Shown here one piece after another: positions 40,038-48,266 of a DNA stretch of 64,000 nucleotides (positions are counted from its first letter, which is position 1; each line of letters starts with the position of its first letter). Where the stretch lies: contig CAWHKW010000032.1 of NCBI GenBank assembly GCA_963829995.1, positions 40,377-104,376 of the forward strand. The letters are read 5' to 3'. This DNA comes from JACCZX01 sp963829995 (GTDB lineage: Bacteria; Pseudomonadota; Gammaproteobacteria; Burkholderiales; Burkholderiaceae_F). The notes below the pieces were generated by a model. It was not told the origin of the DNA. It saw only the letters and a program-made list of their open reading frames with translations, and did no database searches. Both the position numbers and the translations under genes were made by a program.

Positions 40038-41135
40038 TTGCACGATCGTCCAGCAGCGTTCCCGATCGCGCCGCCGATCGAGCCCATGCTCGCCAAGCTG
40101 GCGGACGCGCTGCCGACCAGCGAGTCGTTTCTCTTCGAGCCAAAGTGGGATGGATTTCGCGCGATCGTTTTTCGCAGCGCGTCCGACGTGTTCATTCAGA
40201 GCCGCGATCTGCGGCCGCTCGACCGCTACTTCCCTGAGTTGCATGACACGTTGCTCGCAACACTTCCAGCCGGCTGCGTTATCGACGGCGAAATCGTGAT
40301 TGCGGCATCGCACGGATTGGATTTCGATGCGCTGCAACTGCGTCTGCATCCGGCGGCCACGCGAGTGGCCAGGCTGGCGAAGGAAACACCCGCATCGTTC
40401 GTCGCATTCGACGTGCTCGCGGTCGACGGTCGCAACGTGATGTCTGCTGCGCAAACGCAACGGCGGGCGCTGCTGGAACAACAATTCGCACAGATCAAAG
40501 CGCCGGTCTATTTGACGCCGATGACGCGCGACAGGTCGATTGCATCGGAGTGGTTGGAGCACTTCGAAGGAGCGGGGCTGGACGGCGTGATCGCGAAGCC
40601 TGCCGACATTCCATATCAGCCGGGCAAGCGCGTGCTGGTCAAGGTCAAGCACGCTCGCACCGCGGAGTGCGTCGTGGCCGGCTTTCGCTGGCACAAGAGC
40701 GGCAACGACACAGTGGGCTCGCTGCTGCTCGGGTTGTATGACGATCGCGGAGTGCTGCAACACGTTGGCGTCACTTCGTCGTTCACTATGGCGACGCGCA
40801 AGCAGCTTGCCATTGATCTTGCGCCGTTGCGCAAGGACGCGATCAAGGATCATCCGTGGCGTGACTGGGCAAGTGCCGGCGAGGACTCGACCCGCATGCC
40901 TGGAGCCCAGAGCCGCTGGAGTGCGGGAAAGAATCTCTCGTGGGAGCCGCTGCGAATCGAGCGCGTGTGTGAGGTCAAATACGATCATCTGCAGGGCGAC
41001 CGCTTTCGCCACGCCGCAATTTTCTTGCGGTGGCGGCCCGACAAGGCGCCGAGCGATTGCCGCTATGACCAACTCGAGGTCACGACACCTTACGAGCTCG
41101 AGAAGGTTTTTGGCGCGGCGCGTCTGCAGCGCTAG
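40038..41135 (+). CDS. ATP-dependent DNA ligase (LigD ligase-domain type)
   Basis: Stand-alone ATP-dependent ligase of 365 residues corresponding to the ligase domain of LigD. The adenylated lysine is in FEPKWDGFRAIV and motif III-IV in FVAFDVLAVDGR. Motif V is the VLVKVKH segment and an OB-fold follows. The start is TTG 40038 or ATG 40086. It overlaps the convergent LigD polymerase gene by 56 bases at its 3' end. It probably acts in non-homologous end joining, though no ku gene is in the window. Confidence 0.88.
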   Translation: MHDRPAAFPIAPPIEPMLAKLADALPTSESFLFEPKWDGFRAIVFRSASDVFIQSRDLRPLDRYFPELHDTLLATLPAGCVIDGEIVIAASHGLDFDALQLRLHPAATRVARLAKETPASFVAFDVLAVDGRNVMSAAQTQRRALLEQQFAQIKAPVYLTPMTRDRSIASEWLEHFEGAGLDGVIAKPADIPYQPGKRVLVKVKHARTAECVVAGFRWHKSGNDTVGSLLLGLYDDRGVLQHVGVTSSFTMATRKQLAIDLAPLRKDAIKDHPWRDWASAGEDSTRMPGAQSRWSAGKNLSWEPLRIERVCEVKYDHLQGDRFRHAAIFLRWRPDKAPSDCRYDQLEVTTPYELEKVFGAARLQR

Positions 41136-42405
41136 CGCGCATTTCTTCGTCGGGGCCGTCGTCGGGATCCAGCGGCTCTTGCCCCGGCCTTAGCGGCGCC
41201 GGAACATTCTGCAAATTGACGCGAATCCGAGTCCAGGTCGACGACCGGCCTCGCATCGCATCGACCAGTACGTCGGCAGGCGCGAGATGCGAAGCAGCCT
41301 CCGCATGGCGCGCCTTCCAGCGCTCCAGTCCCGCGAGCGCATCATCCTTGCGCTGCGCGCGCGCGATCTCGATCAGCGGATGCTTCGTCGCCCGGCGCGA
41401 TGGTTGCACGCGCAGCGGTTCTCCCGGCTGTTTCTTGTATTGCGGCGGCCACGGTGCATCGCCAAGGCCGTCGCGCTCCTGGCGGGCCGAAAGTTCGAGC
41501 AAGCGCTCGAGCGAACCTGCGTGCTGATCGATGCCCTGGTGCAAGTCCCCGACGCGAGCGAACCGCGCCGGCATCGTTGCGAGTGTGAAATCGCCGGGCT
41601 CGCATGTGTCCACGTCGTCCCACGTGATCGGAGCAGACACGCGCGCGTCGGCCCTCGGCCGCACCGAGTACGCGGCAGCCACGGTCCGGTCCTTTGCATT
41701 TTGGTTGTAGTCGATGAAAACACCGTGACGCTCTTCCTTCCACCATTTGCTTGTTGCGAGAGCCGGTGCGCGCCGCTCGACTTCACGCGCCAGCGCCAGA
41801 GCCGCGCGCCGCACTTCGTCGAACGTCCAGCGCTTCTCGATGCGCACGTACACGTGCATCCCGCGTGAGCCCGAAGTCTTTGGCCATCCGATGAGCCCAA
41901 AGTCTGTCAAGCACCGCTGCACCACGCGCGCCACGTCGCGAATTTGCGTCCACGCGACTCCCGGTACCGGATCGAGGTCGACACGCAACTCGTCGGGATG
42001 ATCGAGATCGTCCGCTCGCACCGGGTGCGGATGCAGCTCGAGGCACGCCAGGTTCGCCATCCAGGCAAGCGCCGCCGCATCGCGCGGCACCACCTCTTCT
42101 GCCTCACGCCCTGAGGGAAAGCGAAGCGTCACGACTTCGATCCAAGCAGGACGCGACGCGGGGGCACGCTTCTGAAAAAAGAACTCGTCGTCAATGCCGT
42201 TCGGATAGCGCACCAGCACATTGGGCCGTCCACCGGCGGCGCGTAGCGCGCCCTCAGCCACCGCGAGGTAGTAGTGCACCAGATCAAGCTTGGTGTATCC
42301 GGCCTCCGGAAAGAGCACCTTTCGAGGATTCGATATCGAGATCTCCCGCCCGTCGACGGCAAGCAGTTCGTGCTCTTGGGTTCGCTTCGTCGCCGTCTTC
42401 GGCAT
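41080..42405 (-). CDS. LigD-type primase-polymerase (NHEJ polymerase domain)
   Basis: About 441 residues with the archaeo-eukaryotic primase fold found in LigD. The catalytic aspartates are in LRVDLDPVPG. The nucleotide-site segment is KTSGSRGMHVYV, followed by SVRPRADARVSAPITWDDV. It lacks the nuclease and ligase modules, which matches the ligase being a separate gene on the other strand. ATG 42405 is used; a longer upstream frame has no homology. The C-terminal 100 residues are an unassigned charged extension. Confidence 0.9.
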   Translation of the reverse strand: MPKTATKRTQEHELLAVDGREISISNPRKVLFPEAGYTKLDLVHYYLAVAEGALRAAGGRPNVLVRYPNGIDDEFFFQKRAPASRPAWIEVVTLRFPSGREAEEVVPRDAAALAWMANLACLELHPHPVRADDLDHPDELRVDLDPVPGVAWTQIRDVARVVQRCLTDFGLIGWPKTSGSRGMHVYVRIEKRWTFDEVRRAALALAREVERRAPALATSKWWKEERHGVFIDYNQNAKDRTVAAAYSVRPRADARVSAPITWDDVDTCEPGDFTLATMPARFARVGDLHQGIDQHAGSLERLLELSARQERDGLGDAPWPPQYKKQPGEPLRVQPSRRATKHPLIEIARAQRKDDALAGLERWKARHAEAASHLAPADVLVDAMRGRSSTWTRIRVNLQNVPAPLRPGQEPLDPDDGPDEEMRASAADAPRQKPSRARKVS

Positions 42406-42803
42406 CAGCGCGGCCCTGGGCGAATGCCGCGTCGAGCTCCATACGCATACGCAGCCACCGCGATTAACAAACAAGCCAACGCGACGATGTCCGCAGCGAA
42501 GACGCGACCGATCTGCGCGTTATAGCCGCCGACCGCCCATGCGAGAAACAAGAAAGACAGCACGCTGACAAAACTCGCGATGAACGCAGCGGGTTGCATC
42601 GATGGACGAAACGCCGCAAAGAAAAAGAACAAACCAAGTAAGCCGAAAAGCACCGCGCGATGCCGCATCAGGATGACCAGGTTCGGATCGGAGATCGAAA
42701 CGCCGTACAGCACCGCAAGCCGCTCGCCACCAAGCACGCCCGAAAGAGGAAGCAAATGAATGACGCCGACGATCACGAACATTGCGGCAACAACGTGTCG
42801 CAT
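42405..42803 (-). CDS. Small integral membrane protein
   Basis: A 132-residue protein with four predicted transmembrane helices, at about residues 4-22, 50-66, 72-92 and 100-122. Homologous proteins of this pattern exist but without known function. Its stop overlaps the LigD polymerase start by one base (TGATG), so the two are co-translated. Not clearly related to DNA repair. Confidence 0.7.
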   Translation of the reverse strand: MRHVVAAMFVIVGVIHLLPLSGVLGGERLAVLYGVSISDPNLVILMRHRAVLFGLLGLFFFFAAFRPSMQPAAFIASFVSVLSFLFLAWAVGGYNAQIGRVFAADIVALACLLIAVAAYAYGARRGIRPGPR

Positions 42804-42814
42804 TTATATATTCG

Positions 42815-43598
42815 CTACTTGGCAAGAATCCATCTGGCTATCTGCGCAACGACTTCACGCTCGATTCCGTTGAAACCGTGATAACCCGCAGCCTCGCACG
42901 GATCACCACGATCTTCGCCGCCCGTGAACGACAGCAGCTGCTTCCTGGGCGAGGCGCCCAGCTTGTTCATCAATGCGGGCATCTCGCGGAATGAGCACAG
43001 CCGGCAGCCATCGTGCTCATGGTGGACCGCCAGCACGGGTATGCGCAGCTTGTCGATGGCCATCGCCGGAACTGGCCGGCCCTTGTCGTCGCTCAACACG
43101 GTCGATGTCAGCACCAGGCCGTCCGGGCCATGCAATGCATCAAGCTCCGTTGCGACGAACGCCGCGGACTGAGTGCCGCGGCTCGTCCCGATCAGCCACA
43201 CCGGAATCTTCGCCTGCTGGCGCGCCCACGCAATGACGGCGCCGATATCGGCAACGTGCTCAGGCGTCTGACGAAAGCCGGACGAGGAACGGTGCAGCTT
43301 GCCGATCAGACGGCGCGTCGACCACGACAACCTTGAGTCCCTGCGCGCTGAACAGCTCCCGGCTGCGGACAAGGAAGTTACGCGAACCCCACGTGAATGC
43401 GCCCGATTGAGATATCTGCAGCCCGCCGTGACCTCCAGCAAAGAGGACCACCGTAGCCTGCGGATCCGCAGCCGAGAGCACCAGCACTCGTTGCGTAACG
43501 CCGGATCGAGTTGGAATATCGACGACACGATGTTCGGTCTGCGCACAAATGCCGCTCGACAGAACCGCGAACACGAAGGCGATCGAGATTCTCAGCAT
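42815..43598 (-). pseudogene. Alpha/beta hydrolase, frameshifted
   Basis: The N-terminal third, with a signal peptide ending SSGICAQ, is read from 43598 to about 43310. The remainder continues in a second frame down to 42815. The first frame has VVLFAGGHGG and ends near VVVVDAPSDR; the second frame has SGFRQTPEHVADIGAV, the nucleophile motif LIGTSRGTQS, and a histidine near the C terminus. A one-base indel around 43300-43325 separates them. Reading both gives an ordinary secreted hydrolase of about 260 residues. Either a broken gene or a sequencing error. Confidence 0.75.
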
Positions 43599-43611
43599 GA
43601 TGGATGCTTAC

Positions 43612-44094
43612 TTACCTTTGCAGCTCGGAGCGAATGGCCGCGACTATCTTCTCCGGAGGCAGAGCAGCGTCGACGATGATGCCGTCCGTGGGCTCCTCAA
43701 GATCGAGAAACTGACTTTCAATGAGACGCTTCGGCATGTAATGATCGCGACGAGCATCCAACCTCGATCGAACGAGATCGGGATGTGCCTTCAGGTAGAC
43801 GACAGCGACGTCCGTATCAGCAGTGAGGATCCTGCGGTAGGCCTCCTTGAGAGCCGAGCACGCGAGCACTCCGTTGTCTTCTCGTTCATTGTGGTCAAGG
43901 ATCAGTTTGTGTAGCTCCTCGAGCCATGGGCCGCGATCTTCGTCGGTGAGGGGAACGCCGGACGCCATCTTGCGGACGTTGTCCGGAGGATGAAAGTCGT
44001 CGGCATCGTGGAAAGGCCACCCCAGTGCCGCCGACAGGAGCTTGCCGATAGTCGTTTTGCCGCACCCGGTGACGCCCATGATGAGAATGAACAT
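43612..44094 (-). CDS. gntK: Gluconokinase
   Basis: Phosphorylates gluconate to 6-phosphogluconate with ATP. The P-loop is MGVTGCGKTTIGKLL, followed by the substrate-site DADDFHPPDNVRKM and LACSALKEAYR. 160 residues, typical for the GntK family. It borders the left end of the cassette array; only a degraded attC-like sequence lies between it and the DUF4188 gene. It has no attC at its own 3' end, so it belongs to the chromosome rather than to a cassette. Confidence 0.92.
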   Translation of the reverse strand: MFILIMGVTGCGKTTIGKLLSAALGWPFHDADDFHPPDNVRKMASGVPLTDEDRGPWLEELHKLILDHNEREDNGVLACSALKEAYRRILTADTDVAVVYLKAHPDLVRSRLDARRDHYMPKRLIESQFLDLEEPTDGIIVDAALPPEKIVAAIRSELQR

Positions 44095-44104
44095 GGCACC
44101 CGTA

Positions 44105-44128
44105 GGCTAATTACCGTTGGAGTTAGGC
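44105..44128 (-). repeat. Degenerate attC remnant marking the left end of the array
   Basis: A complete R''-type box GTTAGGC (44122-44128) and a mutated partner GGCTAAT (44105-44111) enclose only about 10 bases. On the minus strand it follows the DUF4188 gene. It is the leftmost attC-like sequence in the window. Confidence 0.45.
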
Positions 44129-44129
44129 G

Positions 44130-44609
44130 TCACTTGTATTCGCCGCTTGCCCTGACTCTGGCGGGTGCAGATTCCAGAGTGCCGGCTGCCGGCATCAGCG
44201 AGCCGACGCGCCCGAGACCGAAAGGAGGCATGTTCACATAGACGTTCTCGTACGTACCCGGTGCGACGACATAGGTCTCGTGCCACACACCGACATCGCC
44301 GCTTTTGGCAAGAGACTGATTGAAGGCCTTCCAAGCTGGCAGATGCTCCGCCTCGCGGTTGGTTGCGTACGCCATCAATTGGTCGAGCGAGCGCCAGTAC
44401 TGCATCAGCAGTGTGGTTCTTCCGAACCACGTTTCGCCGCCGAGGTAGCCAAGCTCGGGGTGTGCCTCGAGTTCCTTCAGCATGCGCGGCATCGCACCTG
44501 TGACCGGCAGCCAACTCGTGAGCTTCCACAGTCGATTGATACGCATGCCGAGCATGAAGACGACGTACGTGCCGTCCAACATAGCCGTCATGCGTGCCGG
44601 ACGGCTCAC
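44130..44609 (-). CDS. DUF4188 domain protein (cassette gene)
   Basis: A 159-residue protein of the DUF4188 family (dimeric alpha/beta-barrel-like fold). The characteristic parts are FMLGMRINRLWKL, a central YLGGETWFGRTTLLMQYWRS, and HETYVV. Function unknown. GTG 44609 or ATG 44591 may be the start. The upstream attC has been lost: only GCCTAAG in the stop region of the preceding gene remains. Confidence 0.8.
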   Translation of the reverse strand: MSRPARMTAMLDGTYVVFMLGMRINRLWKLTSWLPVTGAMPRMLKELEAHPELGYLGGETWFGRTTLLMQYWRSLDQLMAYATNREAEHLPAWKAFNQSLAKSGDVGVWHETYVVAPGTYENVYVNMPPFGLGRVGSLMPAAGTLESAPARVRASGEYK

Positions 44610-44628
44610 TTGTGCGACCTATGAATAC

Positions 44629-45045
44629 TTAGGCCGCACCACGACGGGCTGCCTCGATGTCACGGACAAACTGATCCTTGTTGCGTGGAGAGATCATCAG
44701 CGAACTGCTCCGCCCGTAGTCAATGCGTAGCCGATCCAGTGACAGCGCCGGACTCGACAGTGGGTTGGAACTGGGCGTGATGCTTGTGATGTCCGCAACT
44801 GCGATGTGCCACTTGAATGGGCCGCTCTGCACCACGAGCCTGCGAGGCTCCAGTGTGTAGCGGGTTGAAAGCAGCAGCCATAACGGCAGGCCAACGCCAA
44901 TGCCGACCGTGACTGCAGCAACCAACCACGCTACTGGCGAGCCAGCTGAAAAGGTCATGAACGTGACAACCAGCGAAACTGCCATGGCAAGCGCCAAAAC
45001 GGCAAGAAGCCACGCATCAATCTTCGATCGATACACCGTCGCCAT
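44629..45045 (-). CDS. PH-domain membrane protein (cassette gene)
   Basis: A 138-residue protein with two N-terminal transmembrane segments (about residues 11-31 and 37-58) and a C-terminal bacterial PH-like region with TRYTLEPRRLVVQSGPFKWHI, DITSITPSSNP and a final MISPRNKDQFVRDI. The pattern is the widespread bPH membrane protein. The TAA stop lies in a GCCTAA sequence, a leftover R'' box. Function unknown. Confidence 0.75.
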   Translation of the reverse strand: MATVYRSKIDAWLLAVLALAMAVSLVVTFMTFSAGSPVAWLVAAVTVGIGVGLPLWLLLSTRYTLEPRRLVVQSGPFKWHIAVADITSITPSSNPLSSPALSLDRLRIDYGRSSSLMISPRNKDQFVRDIEAARRGAA

Positions 45046-45060
45046 AGTCTTAATGTGCGG

Positions 45061-45168
45061 GAATAAGGTTTGAGATGAGCCGCGCTTAAAGAGGGCCGGC
45101 GGTGGTCAGTGGCAAATCAGGGCGAAACTCATCGTAGTGACAGCATAAAGCGACATGAGCGGTTAGGC
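45061..45168 (-). repeat. attC, long and degenerate
   Basis: R'' box GTTAGGC at 45162-45168 is intact. The opposite end GAATAAGGTTTGAGATGAGC (from 45061) is a mutated version of CTAACGTCTGAGTTGAGC. The 108-base length and damaged core suggest an inactive site. Confidence 0.55.
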
Positions 45169-45222
45169 GTGGTGCGGCGAGCCTGTCTGATCGATGGGCA
45201 GGTGTCTCTGCACGGGCGGTGG

Positions 45223-45582
45223 TCAGTCGATGAATTTCCACGTGTCAGCCCCGTCGAAGCGGCGCACTCGTACCGACGCCATCAAGCTGGGGTCGAAGTT
45301 AGCAAGGTTGACGCCGTGCTTTGCGCCTGGCGTCGGGGTAAGCGGCTCCCAATGCGTTATGCAGCCACACGAGTTGCAGCGAATCGTTCGAAGGGTCTTG
45401 TCGCCCCAGATGTATTCGGAGGTTCCCTCGGGATGGCCTTCGATTTTTACCGTTCCAAACTCGTAGTACACCCACAGGCCACCAATGCGGCGGCAGAGCG
45501 AGCAGTTGCAGTCAGTGGCGACCTGGGGCGCAGAGGGCAGAGTCAGGCGTACCGCACCGCAGTGGCATGAACCTTCAAGCAT
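45223..45582 (-). CDS. GFA family protein (cassette gene)
   Basis: A 119-residue zinc protein of the glutathione-dependent formaldehyde-activating (GFA/CENP-V) fold. The zinc-ligand cysteines are in GSCHCGAVR, the CNCSLCRR pair, and the late TIRCNSCGC. Most members have no proven enzyme activity. Its ATG at 45582 lies upstream of the aac(6') stop codon, so the two genes overlap by eight bases and no attC separates them. Confidence 0.85.
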   Translation of the reverse strand: MLEGSCHCGAVRLTLPSAPQVATDCNCSLCRRIGGLWVYYEFGTVKIEGHPEGTSEYIWGDKTLRTIRCNSCGCITHWEPLTPTPGAKHGVNLANFDPSLMASVRVRRFDGADTWKFID

Positions 45583-46120
45583 CAATCGAGTTCTGGCAGT
45601 GATCCACGCGCGTTTGCAGCATGTACAGAGCCGGCCCGTCTGGAGTGACGATGGTCTTCAGCGGCCGAAACCCTGCCTTTTCGTAGCAGCGTATCGCGCG
45701 CAGATTTCTCGGAGAAGGGTCGGTTTGAATCTTCGTTACCTGGGGATCCGCGAAGAGTAGATCGACGAGTGCGACAACCAACTTGGTTCCCAGACCTTTG
45801 CCAAGTCGGGTCGGGTCAGCCAAGGATTGATCGACTCCGCGAACTCCCGGGTCCGTCTCTTCCTCCCACCATCCGGCCCCGGCGCCAAGGGCCACGTACG
45901 ATTGGGCATACCCGATCGGCTCCTGGTTCAGCATGGCGATGTACGGTGTGACTGCTTCTTCAGCCAACACCCTTGGCAGGTAACGCTCCGTCACATCGCG
46001 CAGTGTTGGACGTGCTTCATCACCGCCCCACCACTCGACGATGTGAGGCCGATTCAGCCAGTCATGCAGCATCGGGAGGTCGCGCTCGGTCATGAGGCGC
46101 AGAGTGACCGGGTTGCCCAT
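45575..46120 (-). CDS. Aminoglycoside 6'-N-acetyltransferase, AAC(6')-Ib/-II-like (cassette gene)
   Basis: A 181-residue GNAT protein that by eye matches the clinical AAC(6')-Ib and AAC(6')-II enzymes along its whole length. It has LRLMTERDLPMLHDWLNRPH, HIVEWWGGDEARPTL, VTPYIAMLNQEPIGYAQSYV, GWWEEETDPGVRG, LGKGLGTKLV, VTKIQTDPSP, NLRAIRCYEKAGF and TPDGPALYM. The acetyl-CoA loop is LGKGLGTKL. The expected reaction is acetylation of the 6'-amine of kanamycin-type aminoglycosides. At the spectrum-determining site it reads DQSL, like the gentamicin-type variants, rather than DQLL. This is inference from memory of the family. It starts at ATG 46120, close to a degenerate attC, and shares a cassette with the GFA gene. 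Confidence 0.9.
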   Translation of the reverse strand: MGNPVTLRLMTERDLPMLHDWLNRPHIVEWWGGDEARPTLRDVTERYLPRVLAEEAVTPYIAMLNQEPIGYAQSYVALGAGAGWWEEETDPGVRGVDQSLADPTRLGKGLGTKLVVALVDLLFADPQVTKIQTDPSPRNLRAIRCYEKAGFRPLKTIVTPDGPALYMLQTRVDHCQNSIDA

Positions 46121-46121
46121 A

Positions 46122-46181
46122 GTGAACACGAGGAGTTGCGGCCGCAGGCTTGGAGCGGTCGGCTCGACCGAATGGTTAGGC
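46122..46181 (-). repeat. attC, R' box degenerate, upstream of aac(6')
   Basis: R'' GTTAGGC is at 46175-46181. The opposite core reads GTGAACACG (46122-46130) in place of CCTAACG, so the site's recombination box is damaged. Internal palindromic CGGTCGGC/GCGGCCGC segments remain. Confidence 0.6.
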
Positions 46182-46622
46182 CTCTCCTTTCCTTGCAGCA
46201 GGCTTCTCTTGCTTGATGCGGGTACCGATCTGAATTCCCAACCAAGCCATTGGCAGGTACGCGGCCACCAAGTCAAGCGCGATGAACCAGGTTGGGGCGG
46301 GAATCATGTAACTTGCCGCCACACCACCGCAAAGAAAGATTGCGCCAATCACGTACGCCATTTGCGCCTTGTAGGTCGCGGCGATCAGGTATGCAGCGAG
46401 CGCGCCAGCAAGAGTACCCAATGCGTGCGCCAGAAACGGCATTATGAAATGCCGCGGCTCAAACAGATGCATAGCCTTGCTCAGGCTTTCCGCGCTATTT
46501 ACATCCACCCCCGCAGGCGGAGGAATGAGCGCCGGGCTGAAAGTAATGAGTGCCAAGTTGACGCCTCCGCCTATGACGACTCCAGCGAGGAGAGCAAGCA
46601 CATTGCGCAGTACATTGGGCAT
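46176..46622 (-). CDS. Integral membrane protein (cassette gene)
   Basis: A 148-residue protein with four predicted helices: about 5-26, 62-82, 88-106 and 112-132. It begins MPNVLRNVLALLAGVVIGGG. Its TAA stop is inside the R'' box of the attC downstream. It is located 13 bases after the cyclase gene, with GGAGG as ribosome binding site and no attC between, so it and the cyclase share one cassette. No function recognised. Confidence 0.7.
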   Translation of the reverse strand: MPNVLRNVLALLAGVVIGGGVNLALITFSPALIPPPAGVDVNSAESLSKAMHLFEPRHFIMPFLAHALGTLAGALAAYLIAATYKAQMAYVIGAIFLCGGVAASYMIPAPTWFIALDLVAAYLPMAWLGIQIGTRIKQEKPAARKGEA

Positions 46623-46635
46623 AGCGATCCGCCTC

Positions 46636-47697
46636 CTAATAAAGCGCCATCGGGTTTCCTGGCGAACCAGTCGCGCCTTTCATCTTGAGCGGTGACCACA
46701 CGAACAGGAACTCGTACGCCTTATCGGCTACCAGTTGCGAAAGGTCCAGGTTCTCCAGGTTCCAGATGCCGCGCTTGGTCTGCAGCTTTAGATGACACTC
46801 GAACGGTTGAGCAGTCTCGCCCCCAAAGCCTTTGCCGACAGCCTCCGTCCCCCACGTATCGGCGCCGGTCAGGATCACCTTGCGTTCGGCCAGATACTCG
46901 CAGGCAGAAATGCCGAAACCCGGCTCGCCGGCGTTGAACTGCGCGATTCGCCGGGCCTTCTCGGCAGCGTCGAACTTGTCCCAGTCCTTCGGATGCCACA
47001 GGTCGCCATGGCCGGTGTAGAGGAACACGCAATCTCCGGTTCCGATCGGCGCGATGCCTTGCCGCGCGACCATCGCCTGTACATCCTTGGCAGTCACGAT
47101 TCCGGGGTCGCTGGCACTGTTCTCCTTTGGCACCGGCAGTACCCCGCCGCGCAGCGCCACTGCGTCGAGCAGCACGCCGCGGCATACGAAGCCTTTTTGC
47201 GCGACATGCTCGACCCCGAGTGGACCCAGTCCGGTCGCGCTGATCTCCTTGTCATGCAGGAAGCGGCCGTTGTAATAGAACATGCCCTTCGACGTGATAG
47301 CTCCGATATGGCCGGGTCCATCGAACTGCGTGCCGATCTGGCCAAGCTCCGTGGCGACGTAGTCGTCGTTGTAAACGAGCTGCTGGTCGCCGAACGGACC
47401 GCCGGTCGGTCGTCCCGGAATGATGAGCTTCCAGCTGCGAGCACCGAATGCCGGGGCGTCCGACGCATAGACCTTGCCGAGCGTTGCGCTTTTGCCTTTC
47501 TTCACGAGGCGAACGGCCTTCAACACCAGTTCCGGTGTCGTGCGGTTAGGCGCTCCGACCTTATCGTCAGGGCCCCACTCGCCGGGCGCCCATTTCGAAG
47601 TGAGCGGTTCATCGTTAACGGCTACTTGCGCGCCTACCGGCGCGGTCAGCGACACCATCGCAAAGGCGAGGATTGCAAGATGCAGGCGAGATCTCAT
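46636..47697 (-). CDS. Secreted cyclase family protein (kynurenine-formamidase-like)
   Basis: A 353-residue protein with an N-terminal signal peptide ending near VGAQVA. The cyclase/formamidase fold has the metal-binding FDGPGHIG and the DCVFLYTGHGDLW region. It would hydrolyse cyclic amides or esters, substrate unknown. At about 1 kb it is long for a cassette gene. The membrane-protein gene downstream is in the same cassette. Confidence 0.85.
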   Translation of the reverse strand: MRSRLHLAILAFAMVSLTAPVGAQVAVNDEPLTSKWAPGEWGPDDKVGAPNRTTPELVLKAVRLVKKGKSATLGKVYASDAPAFGARSWKLIIPGRPTGGPFGDQQLVYNDDYVATELGQIGTQFDGPGHIGAITSKGMFYYNGRFLHDKEISATGLGPLGVEHVAQKGFVCRGVLLDAVALRGGVLPVPKENSASDPGIVTAKDVQAMVARQGIAPIGTGDCVFLYTGHGDLWHPKDWDKFDAAEKARRIAQFNAGEPGFGISACEYLAERKVILTGADTWGTEAVGKGFGGETAQPFECHLKLQTKRGIWNLENLDLSQLVADKAYEFLFVWSPLKMKGATGSPGNPMALY

Positions 47698-47726
47698 GAT
47701 TTCCTCCGTAAATCGAACAACGTTAC

Positions 47727-47826
47727 CGCTAACAAGCCGTGATGTGTCTCACGCGAGGTCCTCACATGAAGCTGCGCCGACCGCGCGAGCGAGCTTGTGC
47801 GGGTCGGCCCGGCAGCGAGTTAAGGC
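47727..47826 (-). repeat. attC, long, partly degenerate
   Basis: Left box CGCTAAC at 47727-47733 and right box GTTAAGGC at 47819-47826 enclose a long stem with GCGCCGACCGCGCGAGC opposite GCTTGTGCGGGTCGGC. Both boxes deviate from consensus. The VOC gene's TAA stop lies in the right box. Confidence 0.65.
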
Positions 47827-48203
47827 GCAGTCGCGTCACCAGTTTGAATGAGCTCGATTCGGTTTCCAAACGGGTCTTCGGTAAAGATGCGTGCTCCGCC
47901 CGCAATATTTTCCACCTGCGATGGCGCCGGGAGACCGCGACCTCTTAATGAACTGACGAAACTAGCAAGATCATCGACGACAAAAGCCGGATGCGCCTTC
48001 TTCGCCGGACGGAATGGGTCTTCAACGCCGAGGTGCACTTGGAGCTCGCCACAGCGAAACCAAACGCCGCCGCGCGCAACACGATCTGCCGGTTTTGGAA
48101 TCTCGACCAGCCCAAGCACCCCACCGTAGAAATCGCGGGCCGACTGCTCTTCGCCTCGCGGCATCGCAAGCTGTACGTGGTCTACTGAAAGAGCTCGTGG
48201 CAT
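47820..48203 (-). CDS. VOC family (glyoxalase-like) protein (cassette gene)
   Basis: A 127-residue vicinal-oxygen-chelate protein with two beta-alpha-beta-beta-beta units. It has VDHVQLAMPRG at the start and the metal-ligand glutamate in DPFGNRIELIQ near the C terminus. It may be a lyase, dioxygenase or drug-binding protein; not assignable. The stop is in the attC right box. Confidence 0.8.
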   Translation of the reverse strand: MPRALSVDHVQLAMPRGEEQSARDFYGGVLGLVEIPKPADRVARGGVWFRCGELQVHLGVEDPFRPAKKAHPAFVVDDLASFVSSLRGRGLPAPSQVENIAGGARIFTEDPFGNRIELIQTGDATAP

Positions 48204-48206
48204 GGA

Positions 48207-48237
48207 GCCCTACGTTGGTTGGAGCGACGGGTTAGAC
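48207..48237 (-). repeat. attC, truncated
   Basis: Boxes GCCCTACG (48207-48214) and GTTAGAC (48231-48237) are separated by only 16 bases; the central palindrome has been lost. The left box is mutated. Probably inactive. Confidence 0.5.
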
Positions 48238-48266
48238 CTCATCTCTCTGGGCGCCCGGTAATGGGC

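Noticed and set aside
40017..41072. A 351-codon minus-strand frame
   Set aside because: Antisense to the DNA ligase gene, which has clear motifs; the shadow frame has none.
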